Shown here piece by piece: positions 51,726-61,415 of a stretch of 64,000 nucleotides of DNA. The notes beneath the pieces are model-generated. The model was not told the DNA's origin and made no database searches. It worked only from the letters and a program-made list of their open reading frames with translations. A program made the position numbers and the translations under genes. Position 1 is the first letter of the stretch. Each line of letters starts with the position of its first letter. Origin of the DNA: Reyranella sp. (GTDB lineage: Bacteria; Pseudomonadota; Alphaproteobacteria; Reyranellales; Reyranellaceae); NCBI GenBank assembly GCA_022844015.1, contig JALHMO010000008.1, positions 1-64,000 of the forward strand, in the 5' to 3' direction.

Positions 51726-53531
51726 CTAGTCCTTGCGGGGTTGCGGCAGGCGCAACCCGATGTGCAGCTCGCGCAGCTTCTCCGGCAGCAGCTCGGTCGG
51801 CGCGTCCATCATCAGGTCGACCGCCTGCTGGTTCATCGGGAAGCAGATGACCTCGCGGATGTTGGGTTCGTCGGCGAGCAGCATGACGATGCGGTCGACG
51901 CCGGGTGCGGCGCCGCCGTGCGGCGGGGCGCCGTAGCGGAAGGCGTTGAGCATGCCGCCGAACCGGCGCTCGACCTCCTCGTTGCTGTAGCCGGCAATGC
52001 CGAAGGCCTTGAACATGATGTCCGGGCGGTGATTTCGGATGGCGCCGGAGCAGAGCTCGATGCCGTTGCAGACGATGTCGTACTGCCAGGCGTTGATGGT
52101 CAGCGGGTCCTGGGTTTCCAGCGCCTCCAGGCCACCTTGGGGCATCGAGAACGGGTTGTGGCTGAAGTCGATCTTCTTCGCCGTCTCGTCGTACTCGAAC
52201 ATCGGAAAGTCGACGATCCAGCAGAACTCGAAGGCGCCTTCGGCGATCAGCCCGAGTTCCTGGCCGACCTTGGTGCGGACATGGCCGGCGAACTTCCAGG
52301 CGGCCTCGGGCTTGTCGGCGACGAAGAACACCGCGTCACCGTCCTCCGCCCCGGTCAGGGCCTTCAGGCGGGCAAGTCGCTGGTCGGTGACGAACTTGGC
52401 GATCGGGCCGCGGCCGGCGCCGTCCTCCAGCACGATGTAGCCCAGTCCGGGCTTGCCCTCGGCCTGGGCCCAGGAATTGAGCTTGTCGAAGAAGCTCCTG
52501 GGCTGGGAGGCTGCCTTGGGTGCCCGCAGCGCGCGCACCACGCCGCCGCCCGCCACGATGCCGGCGAACACCTTGAAGTCGGAGCCGGCGAAGACCTCGC
52601 CGGCATCGACGATGCGCAGCGGGTTGCGCAGGTCGGGCTTGTCGGTGCCGTAGGTCAGCAGCGCCTCGGCATAGGGGATGCGCGGGAACGGGAAGCGCGT
52701 CACCGTGCGCGGCGCCTCGCGGCCGAAGCCGGCGAACTCCTCGAACACGCCGCCCAGCACCGGCTCGATGGCGGCGAAAACGTCCTCCTGGGTGACGAAG
52801 CTCATCTCGAAATCGAGCTGGTAGAACTCGCCCGGGGCGCGGTCGGCGCGGGCGTCCTCGTCGCGAAAGCACGGCGCGATCTGGAAGTAACGGTCGAAGC
52901 CCGACACCATCAGCAGCTGCTTGAACATCTGCGGCGCCTGCGGCAGGGCGTAGAACTTGCCGGGATGCAGGCGGCTCGGCACGACATAGGACCGGGCACC
53001 CTCCGGACTATCCGCCGTCAAGATCGGTGTCTGGAACTCCATGAAGCCCTGCTCGATCATGCGCCGGCGCAGCGAGGCGATGACCTGGCTGCGCAGCACG
53101 ATGTTGCGGTGCAGCTTGTCCTTGCGCAGGTCGAGGAAACGGTACTTCAGCCGCAGTTCCTCAGGCGAGGTGTCGTTCTCGATGTGAACCGGGATAGGCA
53201 GCGTCTCGGCCATCGACTGCACGACCATCTCGGCGGCGTCGAGCTCGATCTGGCCGGTGGCAAGTCGCGGATTCACGGTCGCTGGCTCGCGCGCCACGAC
53301 CTTGCCGCTCACCGTGATCACACTCTCGTTCCGCACCGCTTCGGCGACCTCGAAGACCGGGCTGGCGACGTCGAGCACCACCTGGGTCACGCCATAGTGG
53401 TCGCGCAGGTCGATGAACAGCAGATTGCCGTGGTCGCGCTTGCGCTGGACCCAGCCGGACAGGCGGACCTGCTGGCCGACATGCTCGGACCGCAACTGGC
53501 CACACGTATGGGTTCGGTAGGGGGAAGACAT
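51726..53531 (-). CDS. aspS: Aspartate--tRNA ligase
   Basis: A 601-residue class II aminoacyl-tRNA synthetase. The N-terminal OB-fold ([28 protein letters not shown]), motif 2 region ([25 protein letters not shown]) with [14 protein letters not shown], and the GAD insertion and motif 3 ([15 protein letters not shown]) are all present, as in bacterial AspRS. ATG 53531 is chosen since the conserved tRNA-binding domain begins a few residues later; the longer frame extends into the region shared with rnd's promoter. Confidence 0.97.
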   Translation of the reverse strand: MSSPYRTHTCGQLRSEHVGQQVRLSGWVQRKRDHGNLLFIDLRDHYGVTQVVLDVASPVFEVAEAVRNESVITVSGKVVAREPATVNPRLATGQIELDAAEMVVQSMAETLPIPVHIENDTSPEELRLKYRFLDLRKDKLHRNIVLRSQVIASLRRRMIEQGFMEFQTPILTADSPEGARSYVVPSRLHPGKFYALPQAPQMFKQLLMVSGFDRYFQIAPCFRDEDARADRAPGEFYQLDFEMSFVTQEDVFAAIEPVLGGVFEEFAGFGREAPRTVTRFPFPRIPYAEALLTYGTDKPDLRNPLRIVDAGEVFAGSDFKVFAGIVAGGGVVRALRAPKAASQPRSFFDKLNSWAQAEGKPGLGYIVLEDGAGRGPIAKFVTDQRLARLKALTGAEDGDAVFFVADKPEAAWKFAGHVRTKVGQELGLIAEGAFEFCWIVDFPMFEYDETAKKIDFSHNPFSMPQGGLEALETQDPLTINAWQYDIVCNGIELCSGAIRNHRPDIMFKAFGIAGYSNEEVERRFGGMLNAFRYGAPPHGGAAPGVDRIVMLLADEPNIREVICFPMNQQAVDLMMDAPTELLPEKLRELHIGLRLPQPRKD

Positions 53532-53549
53532 TGCTGATTGTCCGGATTC

Positions 53550-53584
53550 TGGCGGGCCGGCAAGAGGCACGGATTGGCCCGCCA
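53550..53584. promoter_or_regulatory. Inverted repeat between divergent aspS and rnd
   Basis: TGGCGGGCC (53550-53558) and GGCCCGCCA (53576-53584) pair perfectly around 17 bases, in the 118-base gap between the two divergent genes. It could be a protein-binding site or a mere GC-rich coincidence. Confidence 0.35.
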
Positions 53585-53649
53585 AGTCAAGCCGACCGGG
53601 CATCCCCGGCTTTGCCGGAAGCGTTCGCGCCGGCTATACATCGAGATCA

Positions 53650-54810
53650 ATGAAGCTGATTACCACGACCGACCAGTTGGCGGCCTTCTGCAAGCCCCTG
53701 GCGACGACCGAGTTCATCGCCGTCGACACCGAGTTCATGCGCGAGCGCACCTACTGGCCAAGGCTCTGCCTGGCCCAGGTGGCGGGCCCCGACGAGGCGG
53801 CCGCGATCGATTCCCTGGCCGAGGGCATCGACCTCGCCCCGCTGGAAGAGCTGATGGCCAACCCGGCGGTCCTGAAGGTCTTCCATGCGGCACGACAGGA
53901 CATCGAGATCTTCTACCAGCGCATGAACCAGGTGCCGCAGCCCCTGTTCGACACCCAGGTGGCGGCCATGGTGTGCGGCCACGGTGAGGCGGCGTCGTAC
54001 GAATCGCTGGCCGCCCGCCTCGCCAAGGCCAAGATCGACAAGTCGAGCCGCTTCACCGACTGGAGCCGCCGGCCGCTCAGCGAACGCCAGATCACCTATG
54101 CACTGTCCGACGTCACTCATCTGCGGGTGGTCTACGAGAAGCTGAAGCGCCAGCTCGAGAAGACTGGCCGCTTGTCGTGGATCGCCGAGGAGATGGCGGT
54201 GCTGAACGACCCGGCGACCTACCGGGCCGATCCCGACCTGGCATGGCGCAGGCTGAAGCCGCGCAGCGCCTCGCCGCGCATGCTGGCGACGCTCAGGGAG
54301 ATCGCGGCATGGCGCGAGCGCACCGCCCAGCGGATCGACATCCCGCGCCAGCGCCTGCTGCGCGACGAGCAGCTGCTCGAGATCGCCAGCCACGCGCCGC
54401 GCAGCCTCGAGGAGCTCGCCATCACGCGCGGCCTCGGCCGCGGCTTCGCCGAGGGCTGGCAGGGCCGCGAGATCCTGGAGGCGGTCGAGCGGGCACGTCA
54501 GATTCCCGACGCCGAGTTGCCGGCGCGCGACCGCCAGGGCGAGCAGCTGCGCGCACCCGCGCCCGTCGTCGACCTGCTGCGTACCCTGCTGCGCCTCAAG
54601 GCCGACGAGGCCGGCGTCGCCGCCCGCCTGGTGGCGAGCGCCGACGAGCTCGACCGCCTGGCCGCCGGCCGGCGCGACATCCACGCCCTGCGCGGCTGGC
54701 GGCGCGAGATCTTCGGCGCCGATGCCATCGACCTGATCGAGGGCCGGCTGGCGCTCGCCCTGTCCGGCGAGCAGGCCCGGCTGATCCCGACACCCATCGT
54801 GGCGGCGTAG
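53650..54810 (+). CDS. rnd: Ribonuclease D
   Basis: A 386-residue 3'-5' exoribonuclease that trims tRNA and other RNA ends. The DEDD catalytic residues are visible: Asp26 and Glu28 in VDTEF, Asp in ARQDIEIFY and the YALSDVTHL motif with the final Asp and preceding Tyr (DEDDy type). The HRDC domain follows (about 215-290). ATG 53650 starts at the domain. It is divergent from aspS. Confidence 0.95.
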   Translation: MKLITTTDQLAAFCKPLATTEFIAVDTEFMRERTYWPRLCLAQVAGPDEAAAIDSLAEGIDLAPLEELMANPAVLKVFHAARQDIEIFYQRMNQVPQPLFDTQVAAMVCGHGEAASYESLAARLAKAKIDKSSRFTDWSRRPLSERQITYALSDVTHLRVVYEKLKRQLEKTGRLSWIAEEMAVLNDPATYRADPDLAWRRLKPRSASPRMLATLREIAAWRERTAQRIDIPRQRLLRDEQLLEIASHAPRSLEELAITRGLGRGFAEGWQGREILEAVERARQIPDAELPARDRQGEQLRAPAPVVDLLRTLLRLKADEAGVAARLVASADELDRLAAGRRDIHALRGWRREIFGADAIDLIEGRLALALSGEQARLIPTPIVAA

Positions 54811-54851
54811 CCCCCCTCTCCTCCCCGTGTGCATCTCCCCCGCAAGACGGG

Positions 54852-55068
54852 CAGGGCATGCGCATATGGAACATTTCTCCGTCATCCCGAGCGGAGCCGC
54901 CTGAAAGGCGCTGGTTACAGCGCCATTGGCGGCGCAGTCGAGGGACCTCTCTTGCCCGTGCCGAAACAAGAACGGTCCCTCCACTACGCCTCCCTTCGAC
55001 TGAGCTCAGGGCAGGCGCTGCGCTCGGCTTCGGTCGGGATGACGGCATCTTCTGCCATGAATGCCCTG
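54852..55068. repeat. MITE-like palindromic element, copy 1
   Basis: Starts with CAGGGCAT (54852-54859) and ends with its complement ATGCCCTG (55061-55068). Inside are further inverted arms: GTCATCCCGAGCGGAGCCG (54881-54899) and its near complement (55025-55043). The core GCGCCATTGGCGGC...GTCGAGGGACC is shared with copies at 56737-56835 and 63748-63940. It carries no transposase and lies between rnd and ppx. Confidence 0.78.
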
Positions 55069-55090
55069 GCAGGACGGGACGACGCGGACC

Positions 55091-56614
55091 CTACGCCTCC
55101 GCCACAATCACAGGCCGGAGGTCGAAGGCTTCCGCGGCGTTTTCCAGGCGGCGGGATGTCACGTCGCCCAGGCTGCCGTTGGCGGTCGACGGCACGATCA
55201 GGCGCAGCTCGCGCTCGACGCGGCGCAGGCGGACCTGGGTCAGCAGGCCAGGTGCGCCGCCCGACAGGTTGTAGGCCAGCCTGAGGCAGGCGCCGAGGCG
55301 GCGGGCGAAGGTCCGCCCCCGGCCGTCGGACAGGCGTAGCGCCGTGCCGAGCATCGCCGAGCGCGGGTCGCTCTTGTAGCGATAGGCCAGCGCCATCGCC
55401 AGCACCGCCCGCTCGTGATGGCTCATGCCGGGCGCCGGCAGATGGAGCACGCGCACGTAGGCCTGCTCGGCGCGGTAGTCTGGGTGGTCGTCCCACGAGA
55501 TGTCGCTGAGATGGCAGGCCGCGGTACGCAGCACGCGCTCGGTCTCGGTCTCGCCGTGGAACACCGGCGTCAGCCAGTCGAAGATCTCCGATGGCTCGAG
55601 GTCGAAGCGGCGCCAGCCGGCGCCCTGCTCCTCGGCGAAGGCGATCAGGGGATGGCGCATCCGCTCGGCCTCGCCGAGCCGTGAGTAATAGAAGCCCTCG
55701 CGCAGGCCGAACGCCGAGAACACGACGCTGCGCGGCTTCAGCACGGCGAGCAGGCGGTCGAGCGCCAGGCAGGCCAGCGGCAGGGTGTCGACGCGGCGGC
55801 GCGACACACCCGGCATCTTCTCGAGCGATCGCGCGCTCTGCACGGCGATCAGCCGGGCGACGGCGCGGGCCTCCTCGGCGGCGATCTCGTAGTGGTGGAT
55901 GATGTGCAGCGGGTAGCCCGCCTGCTCCATGTGCAGGCGGGCGAAGGAGCGCCACGCCCCGCCCACGGCATAGAAGGTCTCGCCGGTCTCCTCGCGCAGC
56001 CAGCGCACGCTCTCGATCGCCTCCAGCACGACGCGCGAGGGATCGCTCCTGCCCGACGACATCAGCCGGAGCGGCCCGACCGGCAGGGTCGTCGACGAGC
56101 CCAGCCGCCCGCCATGCAGCGCCACCAGCTCGAGGCTGCCGCCGCCCAGGTCGCCCATCACGCCGGCCGCCGCGGGAATGCCGCAGATCACGCCGTAGCC
56201 CGAGTAGCGCGCCTCGTCGTGGCCGCTCACGACATGCGCCTCGATGCCGGGCCGGCTCGCCAGCGCGCGCATGAAATCGGCGCCGTCGGCGGCATCGCGA
56301 ACCGCTGCGGTCGCCAGGAGATCGAGCGACTCGACCTTCATGTTGTGGGCCAGCGTGTGGAAACGATCGATGTTGGCCAGCGCCATGGCGACGCCTTCGG
56401 AATTGAGCCGGCCGGTGGCGTCCAGCCCGCGCGCCAAGCCGCACATGACCTTCTCGTTGAACACCGGCAGGGGCGCCCGGCTCTTGCGCTCGTAGACGAC
56501 GAGGCGGATCGAGTTGGAGCCGACGTCGATGATCCCGACTCTCCCCTTGCCCGTGGCCGCGCGCGAGGCGACGGCGTCAGGGGCGGGACTGTCCAGGGTG
56601 GCTTCGCCGTCCAT
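55091..56614 (-). CDS. ppx: Exopolyphosphatase, Ppx/GppA family
   Basis: A 507-residue sugar-kinase-fold phosphatase. IIDVGSNSIRLVVYE near the N-terminus, AVRDAADGADF, and GDLGGGSLELV are diagnostic of Ppx/GppA. It removes terminal phosphate from polyphosphate, or converts pppGpp to ppGpp. The first ~22 residues are a divergent tail. It is downstream of ppk on the same strand, separated by a 220-base repeat-filled gap, so both enzymes of polyphosphate turnover are together. Confidence 0.94.
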   Translation of the reverse strand: MDGEATLDSPAPDAVASRAATGKGRVGIIDVGSNSIRLVVYERKSRAPLPVFNEKVMCGLARGLDATGRLNSEGVAMALANIDRFHTLAHNMKVESLDLLATAAVRDAADGADFMRALASRPGIEAHVVSGHDEARYSGYGVICGIPAAAGVMGDLGGGSLELVALHGGRLGSSTTLPVGPLRLMSSGRSDPSRVVLEAIESVRWLREETGETFYAVGGAWRSFARLHMEQAGYPLHIIHHYEIAAEEARAVARLIAVQSARSLEKMPGVSRRRVDTLPLACLALDRLLAVLKPRSVVFSAFGLREGFYYSRLGEAERMRHPLIAFAEEQGAGWRRFDLEPSEIFDWLTPVFHGETETERVLRTAACHLSDISWDDHPDYRAEQAYVRVLHLPAPGMSHHERAVLAMALAYRYKSDPRSAMLGTALRLSDGRGRTFARRLGACLRLAYNLSGGAPGLLTQVRLRRVERELRLIVPSTANGSLGDVTSRRLENAAEAFDLRPVIVAEA

Positions 56615-56736
56615 GCGCGCTCCCTCTAGCCCACTCCGCGCCGGTTTGCAGCGCCGATCGATGCGCGACGTGACGCCGCTGCCCGGGCCTCTCCCCCCGA
56701 GTGCGCCGACACGTCGCCAACTTTGCCGTCATCGGG

Positions 56737-56835
56737 CAGGGCATTCGCCTGTGACGGGCCCGAGCGGAACTGCCTGATCAGCCGCTGTTTGCAGCGCCAT
56801 TGGCGGCACGGTCGAAGGGACCGTTCGACCCTGCT
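56737..56835. repeat. MITE-like element, truncated copy 2
   Basis: Begins with CAGGGCATTC (56737-56746) and has the core GCGCCATTGGCGGC (near 56798) followed by GTCGAAGGGACC, as in the other copies. The right part is missing: similarity fades before the ppk stop at 56836, so it is one half of the palindrome next to the ppk end. The gap 56615-56736 shows no gene. Confidence 0.7.
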
Positions 56836-59013
56836 CTACGAGCTCAGCACCAGCCTCGGCACTGCGCCGGAAAGCTTAAGGGCGCTGCCGCGGCCCGACA
56901 GCGACGGGTTCGTCATGAAATAGTCATGGGCGATGAAGGGCTCCTTGCCGATCGGCGGCCGGCTGTAACCGCCGTCGGGTCCCATCACCCAGCTCTGCCC
57001 GTCGTCCTTGAGGTTGGCCACCATGATCTGGTCGAGCACCTGCTCGTGCACTGTCGGGTTCTCGACCGGGCAGAACAGCTCGACGCGGCGATCGAGGTTG
57101 CGCGGCATCCAGTCGGCCGACGAGATGAACACCTTGGCCTCGGGCGACGGCAGGGTCTTGCCGTTGCCGAAGCAGAAGATGCGGGCATGCTCGAGGAAGC
57201 GGCCGATCATGCTCTTGACCCGGATGTGCTCGCTCAGGCCCTTGACGCCCGGACGCAGGCAGCAGATGCCGCGCACCACCAGGTCGATCTGGACGCCCGC
57301 CCGGGACGCGGCATAGAGCCGGTCGATCAGCGGCGCATCGACCAGCGAGTTGAGCTTGGCCCAGATCGCCGCCGGCCGGCCCGCCCTGGCGTTGTCGATC
57401 TCCGACTCGATCAGGCCGTACAGGGTCTTGCGCAGCGTCGCCGGCGCGTAGGCGATCTTCTCCATCTTCTCCGGCCTGGCATAGCCCGTCATGTAGTTGA
57501 ACAGGCGTGCCGCATCGCGCCCCATCGCCGGATCGCAGGTGAAGAACGACAGGTCGGTGTAGAGCCGCGCCGTGATCGGATGATAGTTGCCGGTGCCGAA
57601 ATGCACGTAGGTGCGCGTCGACTGCGCCTCGCGCCGCACCACCATCGACACCTTGGCGTGAGTCTTGAGATCGATGAAGCCGTAGACCACCTGCACGCCG
57701 GCGCGCTCGAGGTCGCGCGCCCAGCGGATGTTGGCTTCCTCGTCGAAGCGCGCCTTGAGCTCGACCAGCGCCGTCACCGTCTTGCCCGCCTCGGCCGCCG
57801 CGATCAGCTCCTTGACGATCGGCGAATCGTGGCTGGTGCGGTAGAGCGTCTGCTTGATCGCCACCACCGCGGGGTCGCGCGCCGCCTGGCGCAGGAACTG
57901 CACGACGACGTCGAAGCTCTCGTAGGGGTGATGGACGACGATGTCCTTGGCGCGGATGGCGGCGAAGCAGTCGCCGCCGAAATCGCGGATGCGCTCGGGG
58001 AAACGCACGTTGTAGGGCACGAACTTGAGGTCGGGCCGGTCGTCGACGATCACCGCCTTGACGTCGACGATGTTGAGCATGCGGTCGAGGTGGAAGATGT
58101 GCACCGTCTGGGACTGCGCCGTGACCTCGAGCTGGTCGAACAGGAAATCGCGCAGCTCGGCCGGCATCGCGCTGTTGACCGAGATCGAGATCAGGTCGCC
58201 GCGGCGCCGGCGCTTCAGCGCGCTCTCGTAGAGCAGGACGAGATCCTCGGCCTCCTCGTTGATCTCGACGTCGCTGTCGCGGATCAGGCGGAACACCGCC
58301 TGCTCGATCACCTCGTAGCCCGGGAACAGCCGTGGCAGGGCGATGTCGACCAGGTCCTCGAGCGACAGGAAGCGGATCGCCGGCCCGGGCAGGCGGATGA
58401 AGCGGTCGAGCTGCGGCGGCAGCGGCAGCAGGGCCATCAGCGGCCGGCGGTCGTCGCGCCGCTGCAGCTTGAGGATGGCCGAGAAGCTGCCGTTGGGCAG
58501 GAACGGGAAGGGATGCGCCGGATCGATGGCGAGCGGCGTCAGGATGGGGAAGACCTGGTCGATGAAGTATTGGTCGAGCCAGGTTCGCTCGGCGTCGCTC
58601 AGCTCGCCAACTTCCAGCACGGCGACGCCTGCCTCGCGCAGGTCGCCTTGCAGCGCCGCCCAGGTCTCCTGCTGGTGCGCCATCAGCACCGAGGCGCGCT
58701 CGCGGATGGCGGAGAGCTGCTCGGCCGGCGTCATGCCGTCGTCGCTGCGCAGCGTGCCGCGCGTCTGCAGCATGTCGACCAGGCCGGCGACGCGCACCAT
58801 GTAGAACTCGTCGAGGATGTCGGCCGAGATCGACAGGAAGCGCACGCGCTCGAGCAGCGGATGACGCTTGTTGCTCGCCTCCTCCAGCACGCGGGCGTTG
58901 AAGGAAAGCCAGGACAGCTCGCGATTGATGAAGCGCTGCGGGTTGTCGGATGCTATCTCGAGACCCAGAGGGTGGCTCGGTGTCGGTGTCGGAGCTGGGG
59001 TGAGGGCATCCAT
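56836..59013 (-). CDS. ppk: Polyphosphate kinase 1
   Basis: A 725-residue enzyme that makes polyphosphate from ATP reversibly. The family opening [20 protein letters not shown], the autophosphorylated His in [10 protein letters not shown], and the second His in RFLEHARI together with the phospholipase D-like halves are clear. ATG 59013 has AGAGG upstream at six bases and starts just before the conserved segment; the longer frame is divergent with the sixA-like gene. It is followed by a truncated repeat and ppx. Confidence 0.96.
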   Translation of the reverse strand: MDALTPAPTPTPSHPLGLEIASDNPQRFINRELSWLSFNARVLEEASNKRHPLLERVRFLSISADILDEFYMVRVAGLVDMLQTRGTLRSDDGMTPAEQLSAIRERASVLMAHQQETWAALQGDLREAGVAVLEVGELSDAERTWLDQYFIDQVFPILTPLAIDPAHPFPFLPNGSFSAILKLQRRDDRRPLMALLPLPPQLDRFIRLPGPAIRFLSLEDLVDIALPRLFPGYEVIEQAVFRLIRDSDVEINEEAEDLVLLYESALKRRRRGDLISISVNSAMPAELRDFLFDQLEVTAQSQTVHIFHLDRMLNIVDVKAVIVDDRPDLKFVPYNVRFPERIRDFGGDCFAAIRAKDIVVHHPYESFDVVVQFLRQAARDPAVVAIKQTLYRTSHDSPIVKELIAAAEAGKTVTALVELKARFDEEANIRWARDLERAGVQVVYGFIDLKTHAKVSMVVRREAQSTRTYVHFGTGNYHPITARLYTDLSFFTCDPAMGRDAARLFNYMTGYARPEKMEKIAYAPATLRKTLYGLIESEIDNARAGRPAAIWAKLNSLVDAPLIDRLYAASRAGVQIDLVVRGICCLRPGVKGLSEHIRVKSMIGRFLEHARIFCFGNGKTLPSPEAKVFISSADWMPRNLDRRVELFCPVENPTVHEQVLDQIMVANLKDDGQSWVMGPDGGYSRPPIGKEPFIAHDYFMTNPSLSGRGSALKLSGAVPRLVLSS

Positions 59014-59133
59014 CGTCGACCTCTGAGGGGGCGTGGGCCTGAAACGGTTCACGGCGACGGTAACGCTTCTGCCTGTGCGAGTCATGGCAATTAACCAGAG
59101 GCTTGTTATGACTGCCTTTTTCGGGTTCGGCAC

Positions 59134-59661
59134 TTGACCCGTACGCTTCTCCTCCTGCGGCATGCGAAATCGGCCTGGAGCGATCCACGGCTCGACGACC
59201 ACGACCGTCCCCTCAACCGCCGCGGCGAGCGCGCCGCCAAGGCGATGGCCGACCATTTCGCCCGCCTCGGCCTGCGGCCCGACCTGATCCTGTGCTCGAC
59301 CGCTCTCAGGACCCGCCAGACCCTGGCCCCGATCGTGGCCACGCTGGCTGCCCCGGCCCCGCCGATCAACCTCAGCAAGGACCTGTACCTCGCATCGGAG
59401 GATGTGCTGCTGGCCCAGCTCCAGGCGGTCGGCGACGATGCGGCAACGGTCCTGCTGATCGGCCACAATGACGGCATCTGGCATTTCGCGACGGCGCTGG
59501 CCGGCGACGGCCCGCCCGCGGAGCTCGCCGCGCTGCGCGACAAGTTCCCGACCGGCGCGCTGGCCACGCTCGCCCTGCGCGACGGGCCGTGGCGCACGCT
59601 GGGCTCCGGTGCTGCCCGACTTGTCTCCTTCGTCCGCCCGCGCGATCTCGGCATCGTCTGA
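59134..59661 (+). CDS. SixA-like phosphohistidine phosphatase
   Basis: A 175-residue histidine phosphatase of the SixA type. The catalytic LLLRHAKS motif (His10) and the distal His in LIGHNDGIW are in place, plus STALRTRQT. SixA removes phosphate from phosphohistidine in a phosphotransfer protein. The start is TTG 59134. It is divergent from ppk across 120 bases; whether it acts on a polyphosphate-related signal is unknown. Confidence 0.88.
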   Translation: MTRTLLLLRHAKSAWSDPRLDDHDRPLNRRGERAAKAMADHFARLGLRPDLILCSTALRTRQTLAPIVATLAAPAPPINLSKDLYLASEDVLLAQLQAVGDDAATVLLIGHNDGIWHFATALAGDGPPAELAALRDKFPTGALATLALRDGPWRTLGSGAARLVSFVRPRDLGIV

Positions 59662-60689
59662 GCCGGCGCCACACGGCGGCGCGGGCAAAGGCAGTGGGCC
59701 CTGATACCTGCGTCCCCGGCGTCCCGCCGCACGGTCACCAGTCTCACCGGCACCCTGCCATGCTCCGGCGTGACGACCGGATTGCCCATCGATACGGAGA
59801 GTCCCCGAGCAAAATACGGCCGAGCCCGGGAAAGTGCCGTGGGTCGAGGCTTTTGGCGCCGTTCGACAACGCCGAACAGGGAAAATTATCAGGGAATTGC
59901 GCACACCAGATCAGGCAATTCGAGCCATCGAAGCAGGGAAGTCGAAGCAGCGGACCAGGGAAGCCGGCGCATCGGACGGACACTGGAGCACACCGGGGCT
60001 GGCGGCGCGTGGCGCGCCGGCCCACAAAGTAAATCGACCTGCGATTCTTGCGGTCGGTGCGGTCGCTTGCGGTCGCAGCCTTTGGAATCAAGGGGTTGGC
60101 CCGACCGCAAGAACCGGTCGCCGACCCCTGGTGCGGTCGCACCCGCCGTCTTGCGGTCGCATCCGCCGTCCTGGGGTCGCCGTCGTCCGACTCCCGCTCC
60201 GTCGCGACGTCGCCTCGCCCCTTCCACGAGCGGTCCTGAAAAGGGGGCGCCGATTCTTGCGTCATTTGCGTCATTGCGTCATTGCCCTTTGCGTTCAAGG
60301 ACTTGGCGGTGTCGCACCGGATGGACGTTGCGTCGGCGGAGGGTTGGCGTGCGTCGGTGGGGGCGATCACGGTGGTGTCCTTCGCATCGCGTGGAGACGA
60401 CTCACCGGCTGTCACGACACCGCACGCGCGGGCAGAGGCAGCAGCCGGATTGGCTCTCTTCTGCGGCCACGATTCGAATGCGCATTCGCACAGCAATAGC
60501 GACATCGTCCGAGAGTCCGCGCCGGCGCCGCTCTCCGCCTTGGCTTCGCCCCCGCAGGGTATCAATGCCGAGGCATGGCGGCGGTGACCGTCGCGGGCAT
60601 CCGAAGGCGGCCCAGCTCGGGACTTTCACCAGGATCAGCCCGCCGAGCGCGAGCGCGTTGACCTTCAGGATGTAGAGCACATCCTAGTG
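59662..60689. other. About 1 kb with no convincing gene, rich in short repeats
   Basis: Open frames exist on both strands, but none resembles a protein and their composition is Arg/Gly/Pro-biased as in shadow frames of GC-rich DNA. From about 60048 to 60180 the motif GCGGTCG, often TTGCGGTCG, recurs many times on both strands. At 60257-60282 TTGCGTCAT occurs three times at 9- and 8-base steps. On the minus strand, from 60680, a frame begins MLYILKVNALALGGLILVKV, which may be the start of a truncated membrane protein. The stretch may be a decayed gene or a regulatory/structural region. Confidence 0.5.
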
Positions 60690-60719
60690 ATTTGACCTAT
60701 TCTACGATTCCTGTCAAAT
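60690..60719. promoter_or_regulatory. Inverted repeat upstream of vapBC
   Basis: ATTTGAC (60690-60696) and GTCAAAT (60713-60719) pair perfectly around 16 bases in an AT-rich stretch about 48 bases before the vapB start. A VapBC complex operator is a reasonable guess from position. Confidence 0.5.
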
Positions 60720-60766
60720 TCATTGACCTTGCCATGCTTTTAGTTCTGTGACACTGAATCTAGTGC

Positions 60767-61012
60767 ATGCCAATGACGCTTACGATTGCAGCCAACGGCC
60801 GGGTCGTCATCCCGGCCGACATTCGTGCTGAGCTAGGCCTGAAGGGCGGCGATAAGCTGGTTGTCCATGTGGTCGACGGAGCCGTCGTGCTGGAGCCCGT
60901 GCATACGGCAATCCGTCGGGCACGCGTGGCCTTCCGGAAGTACGTACCATCCGGTACGTCCCTCGCCACCGAGCTGATCGAGGAGCGACGGCGAGCCGCC
61001 GCCGATGAGTGA
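60767..61012 (+). CDS. vapB: AbrB-type antitoxin (VapB)
   Basis: An 81-residue antitoxin of the AbrB/MazE/SpoVT swapped-hairpin family: LTIAANGRVVIPADIRAELGLKGGDKLVVHVVDGAVVLEP is the DNA-binding domain, and the C-terminal tail (SLATELIEERRRAAADE) binds the toxin. ATG 60767 or ATG 60773 are both possible. Its end overlaps the vapC start by eight bases. Confidence 0.92.
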   Translation: MPMTLTIAANGRVVIPADIRAELGLKGGDKLVVHVVDGAVVLEPVHTAIRRARVAFRKYVPSGTSLATELIEERRRAAADE

Positions 61013-61385
61013 CGTCGTTCTCGACAGTTCCGCCATCCTCGCTCTCCTGGCAGATGAGCCCGGCAGCGACGCGGTGGTGGCAACTCTGCCCGGCGCACTG
61101 TTGTCCACGGTCAATCTGGCCGAGATCGTCGCCAAGCTCTGCGAGCGTGGCATGCCGGCGGAAGAGTCAACCTCCTTGATCTACTCGATAGGCGTCGAAG
61201 TGGCTGATTTCGACGCCGATCAGGCCACGCGTTCCGGGAGCCTCCGGGCATCCACTCGGAGCGCTGGCCTATCCTTGGGGGATCGTGCCTGCCTCGCACT
61301 TGCCCAATTGCGAAAGCTGCCGGTCCTGACGGCAGACGCCGCGTGGGCCCGACTCGACAACCTCGACGTACGACTCATCCGCTGA
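61005..61385 (+). CDS. vapC: PIN-domain toxin (VapC)
   Basis: A 126-residue PIN-domain endoribonuclease. Acidic active-site residues are visible: Asp in VVLDSSAILALL (Asp7), Glu in NLAEIV (about Glu40), Asp in LSLGDRACLALA (about Asp93) and a final Asp in LTADAAW. VapC toxins cleave specific RNAs, often initiator tRNA. It overlaps vapB by eight bases. Confidence 0.93.
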   Translation: MSDVVLDSSAILALLADEPGSDAVVATLPGALLSTVNLAEIVAKLCERGMPAEESTSLIYSIGVEVADFDADQATRSGSLRASTRSAGLSLGDRACLALAQLRKLPVLTADAAWARLDNLDVRLIR

Positions 61386-61415
61386 CCGCGCGTGTGGTCG
61401 CCGACAGCCGCACGC

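Noticed and set aside
59014-59133. Pho box in the ppk/sixA gap
   Set aside because: No pair of CTGTCAT half-sites at proper spacing could be found.
60048-60180. GCGGTCG clusters as DnaA boxes or a replication origin
   Set aside because: The motif does not match the DnaA box consensus, there are no dnaA/dnaN/gyrB genes nearby, and no AT-rich unwinding region accompanies it.
60048-60282. Short repeats as a CRISPR array
   Set aside because: Units are 7-9 bases at irregular spacing with no unique spacers and no cas genes.
59744-60675. Long open frames on both strands in the 59.7-60.7 kb gap
   Set aside because: Their products are Arg/Gly/Pro-rich with no domain, no ribosome sites and overlap each other in several frames, as expected of shadow frames in GC-rich DNA.
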